The position numbers and the translations under genes are program-made. Positions 1 to 8,609 of a stretch of DNA of 39,429 nucleotides are shown here, piece by piece (the stretch's first letter is position 1; each line of letters opens with the position of its first letter). The notes beneath the pieces are model-generated. The model had not been told where the DNA came from. It searched no databases and was given only the letters and a program-made list of their open reading frames with translations. Location: assembly GCA_910584235.1 (NCBI GenBank), contig CAJTZD010000038.1, forward strand, positions 1 to 39,429. The letters are read 5' to 3'. This DNA comes from an uncultured Acetatifactor sp. (GTDB lineage: Bacteria > Bacillota > Clostridia > Lachnospirales > Lachnospiraceae).

Positions 1-2
1 TT

Positions 3-2054
3 CCGTATTATGACAAGAATCCGGACGGAAGCTTCAGGGAGCAGCACTATGAGGGCGGCCAGTATCCGGAGTATGTGCCCGTGGTCTGGTATGAGGATTA
101 TGACTTCGAGAAGCGCAGGCCGGATATGATATTCATACATAATCCCTATGATGACTGCAATATCGTCACCAGTGTGCCTCCGTTTTTCTATTCCAAGAAC
201 CTAAAGAACTTTACGGATAAACTGGTATATATTCCTTATTTTATATTGGGAGAGATCGATCCGCAGAATCGGCAGGAGCTGGAGAGTATAGAGAAATTTT
301 GCCTGGTGCCGGGGGTGGCGTATGCGGATGAGGTCATCGTGCAGTCCGAGGATATGCGGCAGGCGTATATCAATGTGCTGACGGAGTTCATGTCGGGGCA
401 GGGACGCAGCAGGGCGTATTGGGAGAAGAAGATCCTGGGGCTGGGGTCGCCTAAGGTGGACAAGGTGCTGAGTACCCGGAAAGAGGATCTGGAGATACCG
501 GAGGAGTGGATGGAGGTTATCCGGAGGCCGGACGGGAGCTGGAAGAAGATTATCTTCTATAATACCACGGTGACGGCGCTGCTGCAGTATAATGAGCAGT
601 ATCTGGAGAAGATGCGGGATGTGTTTCGGGTGTTTTATGAGAATCGGGATGAGGTGGCGCTGCTGTGGAGGCCGCATCCGCTGTTTGGGGCTACGATTCA
701 ATCCATGCGGCCGGAGCTGGGGGAGACGTATAGGGGGATTGTAGAGAGCTATCGGAGAGACGGCTGGGGGATTTATGATGATACGGCAGATATGGACAGG
801 GCGGTTTGTTTGAGTGATGGGTACTATGGGGATATGAGTAGCGTATTGCAACTATATCGCAATTTAAACAAGGGTACTTTGATTCAGGATCCTCAGATAT
901 TGTCTGTACTTAACAGTCAGCAATATTTTCCGGACATTGCATGTACTATTTATTGGAAAGAAAATTTGTATTTTAGCAGTGGAAATTATAATGCATTTTA
1001 TAAAATTGATATGAGAACGGGAATACTCAAATATGTGGGTAAATTTGAACGGGAAAATCTTTTATCAAAGCATTTATTTGGAATGTCAAAACTGTTTCAA
1101 GATAGAATTTTACTCAGTTCGGTAAATGCTGAATACATACATATATATGACATGGCGAAACAGGAAGATATAGTTCTGAATCCCAACGACAAAAAAAGAC
1201 GTGGAAGAATGTATGCTGATATAATTGCGTTAAACTCAAAAGTATACTTAATCCCTGCAACTGCGGACGACATTATAGAAGTGGATTTTGAGAAAAACTC
1301 TATTACAAAGAGGCTAAAAATCAGAGAGATCCTGCAAGAGAAAGGATTTTCATATCGGTATCTGTCTGCAAGCGGAGGATATATATACAAAAATAAAGCT
1401 TACATTGCTGCTGAAGAAAAACCATATATAATTGAAATTGATTTTGAAAAAGATAATATTAATGCGCTGAAACTAGAGGGTACTGATGCGGGATCGATGG
1501 CTCTTATAGGCAAGAATGAAAGGATGTATCTTTTAAATAATAAAAAGTGTATCGTAGAATACAATATTGAAAAAGCCTATGTAGAAAATATTATTGATTT
1601 CTCCGCAGATGGGGAATTTTGCTTGAGAAAGCCTTTCCTGATTGAGAACACTATCTATTTCTTTTCACAATATGACGGTAAATTAGTCAAATATTTTGCC
1701 GAGAAGAAAAGGATTATTGTATCTAACTTAAGTGTAGAATGGGGGATAGGTGTAGATGATACCGAAAAGTACAGATACACAGGATGCATTGATGAAGAGA
1801 AAGTGATTTTCATATCTAATTACAGAAATATGGTCATTGTCAACTTATGTTCAAATGAATATAGGCAATATCATTTGGACTGCGGGACGGAAGAAATAAA
1901 AGAACGATTATTACGGGATGTGAGATTTGGCGGAAAAACGATGACAGAAGAAACATTTTCTGATTTGTTAGGTTTACTGTTCAAGTATAAAGCCGCCGAC
2001 GAAAAGGTTGCTGAAGATTTGGTAGGAAAACAAATATTCGCTGCTAGCAATTAA
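3..2054 (+). CDS. CDP-glycerol glycerophosphotransferase-like protein with C-terminal beta-propeller-like region (5' partial)
   Basis: The frame is open to the left edge, so the start lies upstream; a GTG at 75 is only an internal candidate. The first ~285 visible residues resemble the GT-B catalytic half of CDP-glycerol:poly(glycerophosphate) glycerophosphotransferases: a WRPHPLF segment and a late SDGYYGDMSSVLQLYR segment match the family's histidine and substrate-binding motifs. The last ~370 residues are a run of short beta-rich repeats (YFSSGNYNAFYKID, VYLIPATADDIIEVD, MYLLNNKKCIVEYN) resembling a propeller. Base composition is GC-rich up to about 850 and strongly AT-rich after it, so the two halves seem to have different histories. 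It probably adds a polyol-phosphate to, or modifies, a surface glycan; the propeller may bind the acceptor (inference). No membrane segment is seen in the visible part. Confidence 0.72.
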   Translation, partial: PYYDKNPDGSFREQHYEGGQYPEYVPVVWYEDYDFEKRRPDMIFIHNPYDDCNIVTSVPPFFYSKNLKNFTDKLVYIPYFILGEIDPQNRQELESIEKFCLVPGVAYADEVIVQSEDMRQAYINVLTEFMSGQGRSRAYWEKKILGLGSPKVDKVLSTRKEDLEIPEEWMEVIRRPDGSWKKIIFYNTTVTALLQYNEQYLEKMRDVFRVFYENRDEVALLWRPHPLFGATIQSMRPELGETYRGIVESYRRDGWGIYDDTADMDRAVCLSDGYYGDMSSVLQLYRNLNKGTLIQDPQILSVLNSQQYFPDIACTIYWKENLYFSSGNYNAFYKIDMRTGILKYVGKFERENLLSKHLFGMSKLFQDRILLSSVNAEYIHIYDMAKQEDIVLNPNDKKRRGRMYADIIALNSKVYLIPATADDIIEVDFEKNSITKRLKIREILQEKGFSYRYLSASGGYIYKNKAYIAAEEKPYIIEIDFEKDNINALKLEGTDAGSMALIGKNERMYLLNNKKCIVEYNIEKAYVENIIDFSADGEFCLRKPFLIENTIYFFSQYDGKLVKYFAEKKRIIVSNLSVEWGIGVDDTEKYRYTGCIDEEKVIFISNYRNMVIVNLCSNEYRQYHLDCGTEEIKERLLRDVRFGGKTMTEETFSDLLGLLFKYKAADEKVAEDLVGKQIFAASN

Positions 2055-2130
2055 AGCATGGTAACGGCATGGCAGTAGCAGCAAGAGATGATTATGTTTG
2101 GCAATACGCTGTCTAAAGGTAAAAGGTGAG

Positions 2131-3198
2131 ATGAACAATCTGCAGCAGGTTTGTGTGGAAGAAAATATAAAAATTGCAGAAGCTATAAAAAAGCTGGATG
2201 AAGCGGGAAAGAAAATTCTACTAGTCACTAAGGACATGAAACTGACTGGCATCATAACCGACGGTGATGTACGAAGGTGGGTATTACGAAAAGGCTCCTT
2301 TGAGGAAAAGGTCTGTAATTTGATGCATAGGAATCCCAAGGTGGTAGGTCCCGGGGAGACGCAGAAAGCAAAGAGGATGATGCTGGAATTGCAGATAGAA
2401 GCTGTTCCGGTTATAGATGAAAATAATATTCCCTTAGACATCATTTTTCTTAGAGATATTATTGAACCCAGTCAGCAGGAATATGGACAAATTGATATTC
2501 CTGTTGTAATAATGGCAGGCGGAAAAGGGACAAGACTTTATCCATATACGAATATACTGCCGAAACCGTTGATACCAATTGGAACAGATACTATCCTTGA
2601 AAGGATTATTGAGTCATTCAGAAAAAATGGAAATGAGGAATTTTGGCTTGTACTGAATTATAAGAAGAATCTGATTAAGGCTTATCTGGACGAGAAAGAC
2701 AAGCCATATCGAATACATTACAAAGAAGAAGAAAACTATTATGGAACTTGTGGAGGAATCAGCTTGTTGGAAGACGAGATTTCGGATACGTTTTTTGTCA
2801 GTAACTGTGATGTATTGCTGGATATTGATTATGCAAAGCTTCTGGATTTTCATTGTACTAACCAAAATGAAATTACAGTAGTGACTTCATTGAAGCATAT
2901 CCAGATACCATATGGAGTAGTGGAATTGGGCAAGGAAGGAGAAATAGAACAATTATCGGAAAAGCCAATGCTTAACTACAATGTAAATACAGGGATTTAT
3001 GTGGTGGAAGCATCTGTTATAAAAGATATTCCGAGGCATCAAGTGTTTCATATGACGGATTTGATGAATAAATTGTTGAAAGAAAAGCGGAAAATCGGGG
3101 CATATCCCATAACAGATCATTGTTGGCAGGATATGGGTGAACTTAAGGAAATGTATAAAATGTCAGATGCTTTCCGCAATCAAGAGAGCTTAGTATGA
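2131..3198 (+). CDS. CBS-domain sugar-1-phosphate nucleotidyltransferase (PtmE-like)
   Basis: A pair of CBS domains (about residues 5-115) precedes a nucleotidyltransferase domain (about 122-355) with the VIMAGGKGTRLYPYT signature and LPKPLIPIG. This architecture is that of Campylobacter PtmE, which makes a GDP-amino sugar for legionaminic acid synthesis, and of mannose-1-phosphate guanylyltransferase relatives. The frame is open from a TTG at 2098, but ATG 2131 follows a good AAAGGTGAG ribosome site, so it is chosen. The stop overlaps the next start by ATGA. CBS domains usually bind adenosyl ligands, which suggests allosteric control (family knowledge). The nucleotide and sugar specificity cannot be read from the sequence. 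As the first gene of a coupled nonulosonate set it likely activates the precursor sugar. Confidence 0.85.
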   Translation: MNNLQQVCVEENIKIAEAIKKLDEAGKKILLVTKDMKLTGIITDGDVRRWVLRKGSFEEKVCNLMHRNPKVVGPGETQKAKRMMLELQIEAVPVIDENNIPLDIIFLRDIIEPSQQEYGQIDIPVVIMAGGKGTRLYPYTNILPKPLIPIGTDTILERIIESFRKNGNEEFWLVLNYKKNLIKAYLDEKDKPYRIHYKEEENYYGTCGGISLLEDEISDTFFVSNCDVLLDIDYAKLLDFHCTNQNEITVVTSLKHIQIPYGVVELGKEGEIEQLSEKPMLNYNVNTGIYVVEASVIKDIPRHQVFHMTDLMNKLLKEKRKIGAYPITDHCWQDMGELKEMYKMSDAFRNQESLV

Positions 3199-4052
3199 GA
3201 GATATATTGATAACTGGAGGAAGCGGATTTATCGGAAAGCATGCCCAAAAGTATTTGGCTGGAAAAGGATATAAAGTGGAAGTCCCATCTTCCGAAGAAT
3301 TGAATGTGCTAAAGCAGAATGATTGGGAACAGTGGAAAAGAAAAGAGATTCGGCATGTGGTTCATTTGGCGGGAAAAACATTTGTGCCGGACAGCTGGGT
3401 GAATCCGGAAGATTTTTTTCAGGCAAATGTGATGGGAACATTACAGGCGATTAGATTCTGCAGGGAGATCCGGATAGGGATGACATATGTCAGTGCCTAT
3501 GTTTACGGACAACCAAAATACATACCGATTTCGGAAACAACAGAGGTAAGACCAAACAATCCGTATGCAAAGTCCAAATATATGGCAGAGGAGTTATGCG
3601 AGTTGTTTAGTGGTGATTTTGGGATGGATATTACAGTACTAAGGCTGTTCAATGTGTATGGTTCGGGACAGAAAGATAATTTTTTGATTCCATGTATCGT
3701 GAAGCAGGCATTGAATGAGGAAGACGTTATTACTGTGCAAGATGAGGAACCTAAACGAGATTTTATCCATGTGGATGATGTATGTCGTGCGATTGAGCTA
3801 TCTATACAGAATACGGATGGCTTTCATGTCTTTAATGTAGGATCGGGAATGTCATATTCCGTGCGGGAGGTTATAGACAAGGTTCTGGAAGTGACACATA
3901 CTGATAAAAGAATATGTTCAAATAAGAATATCAGAAAGAATGAATTAGATGATGTTGTTGCGGATATAGGGAAAATAGAAAGAGAATGGGGATGGAAACC
4001 GCAGATAACGTTGGAAACAGGCATTCATCAATGCGTGGAGGAGATGAAATGA
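3195..4052 (+). CDS. NAD(P)-dependent sugar-nucleotide epimerase/dehydratase/reductase (extended SDR)
   Basis: The protein has an N-terminal Rossmann motif (GGSGFIGKH), a catalytic pair seen in NPYAKSKYMAEEL (YxxxK), and an RLFNVYG segment typical of extended SDRs acting on NDP-sugars. At 285 residues it is a little shorter than LegB/RmlB-type dehydratases and close to 4-ketoreductases or epimerases of the RmlD/GMER group. The usual catalytic Ser region reads MTYVSAYVYGQ. ATG 3195 overlaps the preceding stop (ATGA), and its own stop overlaps the next start the same way, so translational coupling is likely. It probably acts on the nucleotide sugar made by the preceding enzyme. The exact reaction is not determinable here. 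Confidence 0.83.
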   Translation: MRDILITGGSGFIGKHAQKYLAGKGYKVEVPSSEELNVLKQNDWEQWKRKEIRHVVHLAGKTFVPDSWVNPEDFFQANVMGTLQAIRFCREIRIGMTYVSAYVYGQPKYIPISETTEVRPNNPYAKSKYMAEELCELFSGDFGMDITVLRLFNVYGSGQKDNFLIPCIVKQALNEEDVITVQDEEPKRDFIHVDDVCRAIELSIQNTDGFHVFNVGSGMSYSVREVIDKVLEVTHTDKRICSNKNIRKNELDDVVADIGKIEREWGWKPQITLETGIHQCVEEMK

Positions 4053-5116
4053 ACTACAAAGTACCAATTAATAAAGGAAATTACGATATGGATACTCCGG
4101 AAAGGGTGAAAAAGTTCGATGAAAACAGGGGAGCAGGCTGGGAGGATGGGTATAAAGAATACCGAAAGAATTGGAGCCAGTACCCTGAAACGCAATATGT
4201 ACCGGAGTATCCATTGCAGGTAGATATTGAACTTTCATCGCTCTGTAACTTGAGATGTCCTATGTGCTATACGATAACAGAGGAGTTTCGGAAGAAAGTG
4301 TCTGCCGGGTTTATGGACATAGGGCTATTCACTAAGATAGTGGATGAAATTGCGGGAAAAGTTCCGGCGGTTCGATTAAGCCTGCGAGGTGAGGCAACTC
4401 TGCATCCGGAATTTATCCACTGTATACGTCATTGCAAGGAAAAGGGGATAAAGGAAGTATCTTTTTTAACAAATTTATCGAAATTCACAAAAGAATTTTT
4501 CATTGAAGTAGCAGAAGCAGGGGCAGATTGGATTACGATTTCAATAGATGGAGTAGGGCTGCAATATGATGATATCAGGAAACCACTTAAATTTGAGGAT
4601 ACTTTACAGAGAATCAAGGACATATATGAGATAAAAGAAGCAAACGGATGGAAGAAGCCGGTTATTAAAGTACAGGGAATTTGGCCTGCAATTAGAAAAA
4701 ATCCATCGGAGTACTATAATTGTTTTGTTCCGTATGTAGATTTAGTTGCGTTTAATCCGCTCATTGATTATTTGGATCAAGATGAAGATATCGTTTATGA
4801 AGATGAGTTTGTCTGCCCGCAACCATATCAGAGATTGGTAATTGGGTCAGATGGCAGGGTACTTTTATGCTCTAATGATGAAGAAGGAAATTATGTTTTG
4901 GGGGATGCTAATAAGCAAAGTGTATATGAAATTTGGCATGGGGAGCTATTGGATACTGTGAGAAGACTGCATAGAGAAGGACGATTTAAGGAATTTGCAG
5001 TGTGCAAGAAATGTTATTTGCCAAGAGCAACAGAAGAAAGCGAGCATGCATTTGTGAATGACAGGGAAATTGTCATTAAGAACTATATTAACAGAAAACA
5101 GGTTATTGGAGAATAG
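4049..5116 (+). CDS. Radical SAM/SPASM-type enzyme
   Basis: ATG 4049 overlaps the preceding stop and follows GTGGAGGAG; an in-frame ATG at 3986 inside the previous gene is rejected. The N-terminal core shows the radical SAM cluster motif CNLRCPMC (CX3CX2C) after VDIELSSL, then a glycine/acidic stretch and a LTNLSK strand. The C-terminal part has PYQRLVIGSDGRVLLC followed by VCKKCYL, the pattern of a SPASM or twitch auxiliary iron-sulfur domain. Such enzymes carry out radical epimerisation, dehydrogenation or peptide/sugar modification. Lying between an SDR and a CMP-sugar synthetase, it may remodel the sugar precursor (inference from context). No peptide precursor gene is seen beside it, which argues against a RiPP role. 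Confidence 0.85.
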   Translation: MNYKVPINKGNYDMDTPERVKKFDENRGAGWEDGYKEYRKNWSQYPETQYVPEYPLQVDIELSSLCNLRCPMCYTITEEFRKKVSAGFMDIGLFTKIVDEIAGKVPAVRLSLRGEATLHPEFIHCIRHCKEKGIKEVSFLTNLSKFTKEFFIEVAEAGADWITISIDGVGLQYDDIRKPLKFEDTLQRIKDIYEIKEANGWKKPVIKVQGIWPAIRKNPSEYYNCFVPYVDLVAFNPLIDYLDQDEDIVYEDEFVCPQPYQRLVIGSDGRVLLCSNDEEGNYVLGDANKQSVYEIWHGELLDTVRRLHREGRFKEFAVCKKCYLPRATEESEHAFVNDREIVIKNYINRKQVIGE

Positions 5117-5118
5117 AC

Positions 5119-5808
5119 GTGACAGGGATTATCATACAAGCAAGAATGGGTTCTAGCCGGCTGCCAGGAAAAATATTAAAAGATTTTGAGGGAAAGACAC
5201 TTATAGGGCATATCATTGACCGTTTAGTAAGGGTAAAAAGTCCTGTCAAGGTCATCATCGCCACAAGCAATATGTCACAAGACGACCAGGTAGAGCGATT
5301 CTGTAGACAAAAAGGTGTTGACTGTTTTCGGGGAGATGAACAAAATGTGCTGAAGCGGTATTATGACTGCGCAAATATGTACCATTTGAAAGACATTGTC
5401 AGAATGACAGGGGACAATCCGTTTCCGGATGTGGAGGAGTTGGATAGGCTGATTGCTTTTCATCAGGAAAATAATATGGAGTTCTCGGAGAACTTTACTG
5501 TGCTTCCTGTTGGAGTGGGGATGGAAATCATGTCATATAGGGCTTTGGCGGAGAGCATGTGTAAAGCATTCCTGCCCAAGCATTTTGAACATGCTGATGA
5601 GTATATATTAGACCACCTGGAAGATTTTAGGCATCATACGGTGCAGGTGTCCATAGAAAAGGACAGACCAGATGTAAGGCTGACAGTGGATACACTGCAA
5701 GATTATCAAAAAGCCTGCTATATTCTTCGGGAAGCACACGCAGATTATGTTACAACAGAGCAGGCAATATTGCTCAGCGATATTTACGAAAGGCAGTCTG
5801 GGAGATGA
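5119..5808 (+). CDS. spsF: SpsF-like cytidylyltransferase (CMP-nonulosonate synthetase family)
   Basis: The sequence starts with IIIQARMGSSRLPGK, the hallmark nucleotide-binding signature of SpsF/KdsB/NeuA-type cytidylyltransferases, and contains DNPFPDVEELD, matching the metal-binding segment. Its length (229 residues) is normal for SpsF. The start is GTG at 5119, two bases after the preceding stop; no better ATG is near. Its stop overlaps the next ATG. In Bacillus subtilis, SpsF, SpsG and SpsE are neighbours in the spore-coat polysaccharide locus; homologues of all three occur in this window, supporting a CMP-activated nonulosonic sugar (family knowledge plus context). It should use CTP and release pyrophosphate; the sugar substrate is unknown. 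Confidence 0.87.
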   Translation: MTGIIIQARMGSSRLPGKILKDFEGKTLIGHIIDRLVRVKSPVKVIIATSNMSQDDQVERFCRQKGVDCFRGDEQNVLKRYYDCANMYHLKDIVRMTGDNPFPDVEELDRLIAFHQENNMEFSENFTVLPVGVGMEIMSYRALAESMCKAFLPKHFEHADEYILDHLEDFRHHTVQVSIEKDRPDVRLTVDTLQDYQKACYILREAHADYVTTEQAILLSDIYERQSGR

Positions 5809-6431
5809 ATGTATTAGCAGTTGGGGCCCATTTTGATGATGTGGAACTGGGGTGTGGCGGAGCATTGGCAAAACATGTCAGAAACGGTGATAATGTTATT
5901 GTTTTTATAGCAACCAGTTCTGAATTCAGCAATAAAGAGGGCAGGGTTTTAAGGGAAAGCAGTAAGGCACTGTCAGAAGCCGAATGTGCAAGCCGGATAA
6001 TAGGATATCGGCTTGTCCAGGGAGGGATACCTACTTTTTGCCTAGAGTATGGTGAAGATATACATATAGAACTTATCAAATTGATAGAAGAAAATAATAT
6101 AGATTTAATATATACACATTGGACGCAGGATGTACACCATGATCATAGGAATCTCGCATTGAGTACATTACATGTTTCAAGACATGTGAATAGGCTTTTG
6201 ATGTATTGCAGCAACTGGTATATCTCTGAACAGGGATTTGTAGAGAACTTTTATGTGGATATTACGGATACATGGGAGATTAAGGAAAGGGCGATTCGGG
6301 CCTATGACTCGGAGATTAGGCGAGTAGGAGACAGATGGATTAATTATTTTAGGCAGGAAGCCATGAATAACGGTATGAAAATGGGAGTCAAGTATGCAGA
6401 GGCATTTCAGGTAGTAAAATGGCTGCAATAG
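5805..6431 (+). CDS. PIG-L/LmbE family N-acetyl sugar deacetylase
   Basis: The N-terminus carries VGAHFDDVELGCGG, the PIG-L zinc motif (usually AHPDDxE) with Phe in place of Pro. A downstream TQDVHHDHRN supplies the second conserved histidine cluster (family HxDH). The length of 208 residues is typical. ATG 5805 overlaps the SpsF stop. Enzymes of this family remove N-acetyl groups from GlcNAc-type sugars or sugar lipids. In this setting it could expose an amine on a nucleotide-sugar or nonulosonate intermediate for re-acylation; the WbqC and acyltransferase genes downstream are possible partners (inference). No signal peptide, so it is probably cytoplasmic. Confidence 0.85.
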   Translation: MNVLAVGAHFDDVELGCGGALAKHVRNGDNVIVFIATSSEFSNKEGRVLRESSKALSEAECASRIIGYRLVQGGIPTFCLEYGEDIHIELIKLIEENNIDLIYTHWTQDVHHDHRNLALSTLHVSRHVNRLLMYCSNWYISEQGFVENFYVDITDTWEIKERAIRAYDSEIRRVGDRWINYFRQEAMNNGMKMGVKYAEAFQVVKWLQ

Positions 6432-6444
6432 AAAGGGAGAATAT

Positions 6445-7455
6445 ATGTTTCGAGAGAAAAAGAGGGTATATATAGTAGCTGAAATCGGTGGAAATTTTAC
6501 AGATTATGATACGGCGACTTTATTGATTGACCAGGCGAAAGAGAGCGGGGCGGATGCTGTAAAGCTTCAGACATACAAGGCAAATACGGTTGCCAGTAAA
6601 CAGGCTATGTTTGACATGGAGAATACTGGAATTATCCGACAGACGGAATACTTCAAAAAATTTGAACTTGACATGGAAATGCATGAGAAAGTTTATGCCT
6701 ATGCAAGGAAGATGGGATTAGATATCTTTTCCACGCCCTCTCATATGTCAGATGTGGATATGCTGGAAAAGTTAGGAACAAATGTGTATAAAATAGGGGC
6801 GGATGATGTGACCAATATTCCTTTCCTGAAAGGTGTTGCAAGGCTGGGCAAGACTATTATGCTTTCGACAGGAATGAGTACATTAGAGGAAGTTAGGGAA
6901 GCGGTCAATGCAATTTTGGAAGAAGGCAATGAAGATATTGTTATTATGCATGTGGTAAGTTTATATCCTACAGCACCACAATATGTGAATTTGGAAGCAA
7001 TCCGAACATTGCAGAGAGAGTTCCCGCAGTTTACAGTTGGATATTCTGACCATACGCTTGGTATAGATTCCTGTATTTTTGCAGCGGTTATGGGGGCAAG
7101 AGTAATTGAAAAGCATTTTACTTATGATAAGCAGGCGGAGGGACCAGATCATATGCTGTCTGCAACTATGGATGAAATGAAGACATTAGTAGAGAAGATT
7201 AGGTTATACGAGGAGATGCGGGGACATGGCGTAAAGATGCCTATGGGAGATGAGCTGAAAAACCGTAAGAATAACAGGAAGAGCATCGTGTGTGTCCATG
7301 GTATAAAAAGAGGGGAAGTTTTGACAGAAGATAATGTTGATATTAAGCGTCCAGGCTTTGGGATACCACCCAAGTATAAGGCTGTGCTGATAGGAAAAAG
7401 GGCGGTGAGGGATATAGAAGATGACACGGTGATTCGATGGGCAGATTTTGAATAG
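6445..7455 (+). CDS. spsE: Nonulosonic acid synthase, NeuB/SpsE/LegI/PseI family
   Basis: A full-length (336 residues) NeuB-type enzyme that condenses phosphoenolpyruvate with a six-carbon amino sugar to give a nine-carbon sialic-acid-like sugar. Visible features are YIVAEIGGNF at the start, DAVKLQTYKA, FSTPSHMSDVDMLE, YKIGADDVTN, LSTGMSTLEEV, VGYSDHT and VIEKHFTYDK, all in family order within a TIM barrel. A C-terminal SAF/antifreeze-like domain occupies about residues 275-336 (SIVCVHGIKRGEVLTEDNV). The start ATG 6445 follows AAAGGGAGA. It is the diagnostic gene for nonulosonate synthesis. Whether the product is legionaminic, pseudaminic or another isomer cannot be told by eye; the neighbouring LegB and PseG types point in different directions. 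Confidence 0.93.
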   Translation: MFREKKRVYIVAEIGGNFTDYDTATLLIDQAKESGADAVKLQTYKANTVASKQAMFDMENTGIIRQTEYFKKFELDMEMHEKVYAYARKMGLDIFSTPSHMSDVDMLEKLGTNVYKIGADDVTNIPFLKGVARLGKTIMLSTGMSTLEEVREAVNAILEEGNEDIVIMHVVSLYPTAPQYVNLEAIRTLQREFPQFTVGYSDHTLGIDSCIFAAVMGARVIEKHFTYDKQAEGPDHMLSATMDEMKTLVEKIRLYEEMRGHGVKMPMGDELKNRKNNRKSIVCVHGIKRGEVLTEDNVDIKRPGFGIPPKYKAVLIGKRAVRDIEDDTVIRWADFE

Positions 7456-7534
7456 AGAAAAGATTAAGAAATAGAAGAAAAGAATTTACGAAGAACACAG
7501 GCAAGAGAAAATATAATTGGAAGAGTTGATAAAA

Positions 7535-8465
7535 ATGAACAAAACGTTAAATAAATTCTTAAATGCTTATTGACTGCGTCCTGAAAGTGCATTGTGGAGG
7601 ACTTGTGATGTGGAGTCGATGAAAGGGTTTGAGCTTAAAGCTCCATCTTTGGATTTGGGATGTGGTGACGGGACTTTTTCTTTTTTACGGGCGGGGGGAC
7701 AATTTGATGATACATATGATGTATTTATGGATGTTGATAATTTAGATGCTTTTTTTCAAACATAGACGTGTATGATTCTTTTCAGAATAAGGGAAAAGTT
7801 ATTATTAAAAAGCAGACGGATTATAAAATAAGTGTGGGACTTGATCATAAGGCCAATTTGGTGGAGAAAGCACGAAAGAAAGAACTATATCATAAGTTTG
7901 TTGTCGCAGACGCTAATTTGGGATTGCCTTTTGAAAATGAAAGCTTTGAATCCGTATTTTCCAACATTATCTATTGGTTAAATGATCCAGTAAATGTTTT
8001 TGCAGAGATTCATCGTGTGCTCAGGAGTGAAGGAACATGTTGTGTTATGCTTCCGGCTCCTAACTATTTAGAGGCTTCATTTTATTATACATACTATATA
8101 AAAAGGGGAAAGCCCGAAAAATATAAATTTTTGGAGTTGATAGATAGAGGACGGATTTCTGATAATTTAAAGATTGTAAAAACCTATGGGGAATGGAGAG
8201 ATATTATAACAAAAGCTGGTTTTGAAATTATGGATTGTATTCCTCATCTGTCCAAATCATTAATTCAGATGTGGGATATTGGTTTGAGGCCTATTTTTCC
8301 TATGATAAAAAGATGACAATGTATTTGGATGAAAAATGTTTAATGGAAATTAAAAAGGAATGGGTTGATCTGTTTCAAAAAATTGGGGAGCCAATTATTT
8401 ATAATGAACAATTTCATAAAGATGAAGAATTTTGCTTCTATTGTTTTGTTTTACGTAAAAGATAG
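7535..8465 (+). pseudogene. Class I SAM-dependent methyltransferase, disrupted by a stop codon and two frameshifts
   Basis: Three reading frames join into one methyltransferase. From ATG 7535 the frame hits TGA at 7571-7573 in the context NAY*LRPESALW, where the family would usually have Trp (TGG). The frame continues through the SAM-binding motif LDLGCGDGTFSF and stops at 7763. Adding one T to the T7 run at 7750-7756 restores DAFFSNIDVYDSF and leads into the frame 7768-8316. Adding one A to the A5 run at 8307-8311 restores PMIKKMTMYLDEKC and leads into the last frame, which ends at 8465 (CFYCFVLRKR). Intact, it would be about 310 residues. Either it is a decayed gene, or the homopolymer changes are assembly errors; the TGA is harder to explain that way. 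Confidence 0.78.
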
Positions 8466-8609
8466 TTATCTTCGGATTTTCCAAAGCAGGATTCTTTCCA
8501 AAGTGCACAGAGTTATTTGTAAGAAAAAGAGCTATTTTGATCATTTAATTGGTTAGGACAAATTTAGATACATTAGCGAAGTAAATTTACACAAGGGGTA
8601 CAGCAGGAA

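Noticed and set aside
2098..2130. TTG 2098 as the start of the CBS-nucleotidyltransferase gene
   Set aside because: ATG 2131 has a proper ribosome site and the extra 11 residues show no family similarity.
3986..4048. ATG 3986 as the start of the radical SAM gene
   Set aside because: It would overlap the SDR gene by 67 bp; ATG 4049 has a strong ribosome site and an ATGA coupling with the SDR stop.
7750..7756. Programmed -1 frameshift at T-TTT-TTT in the methyltransferase gene
   Set aside because: The heptamer is a valid slippery sequence, but an upstream in-frame TGA and a second frame break downstream make a decayed gene or sequence errors more likely.
8365..8556. Small 63-codon frame after the broken methyltransferase
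   Set aside because: It mostly overlaps the last methyltransferase fragment in another frame and has no ribosome site or recognisable domain.
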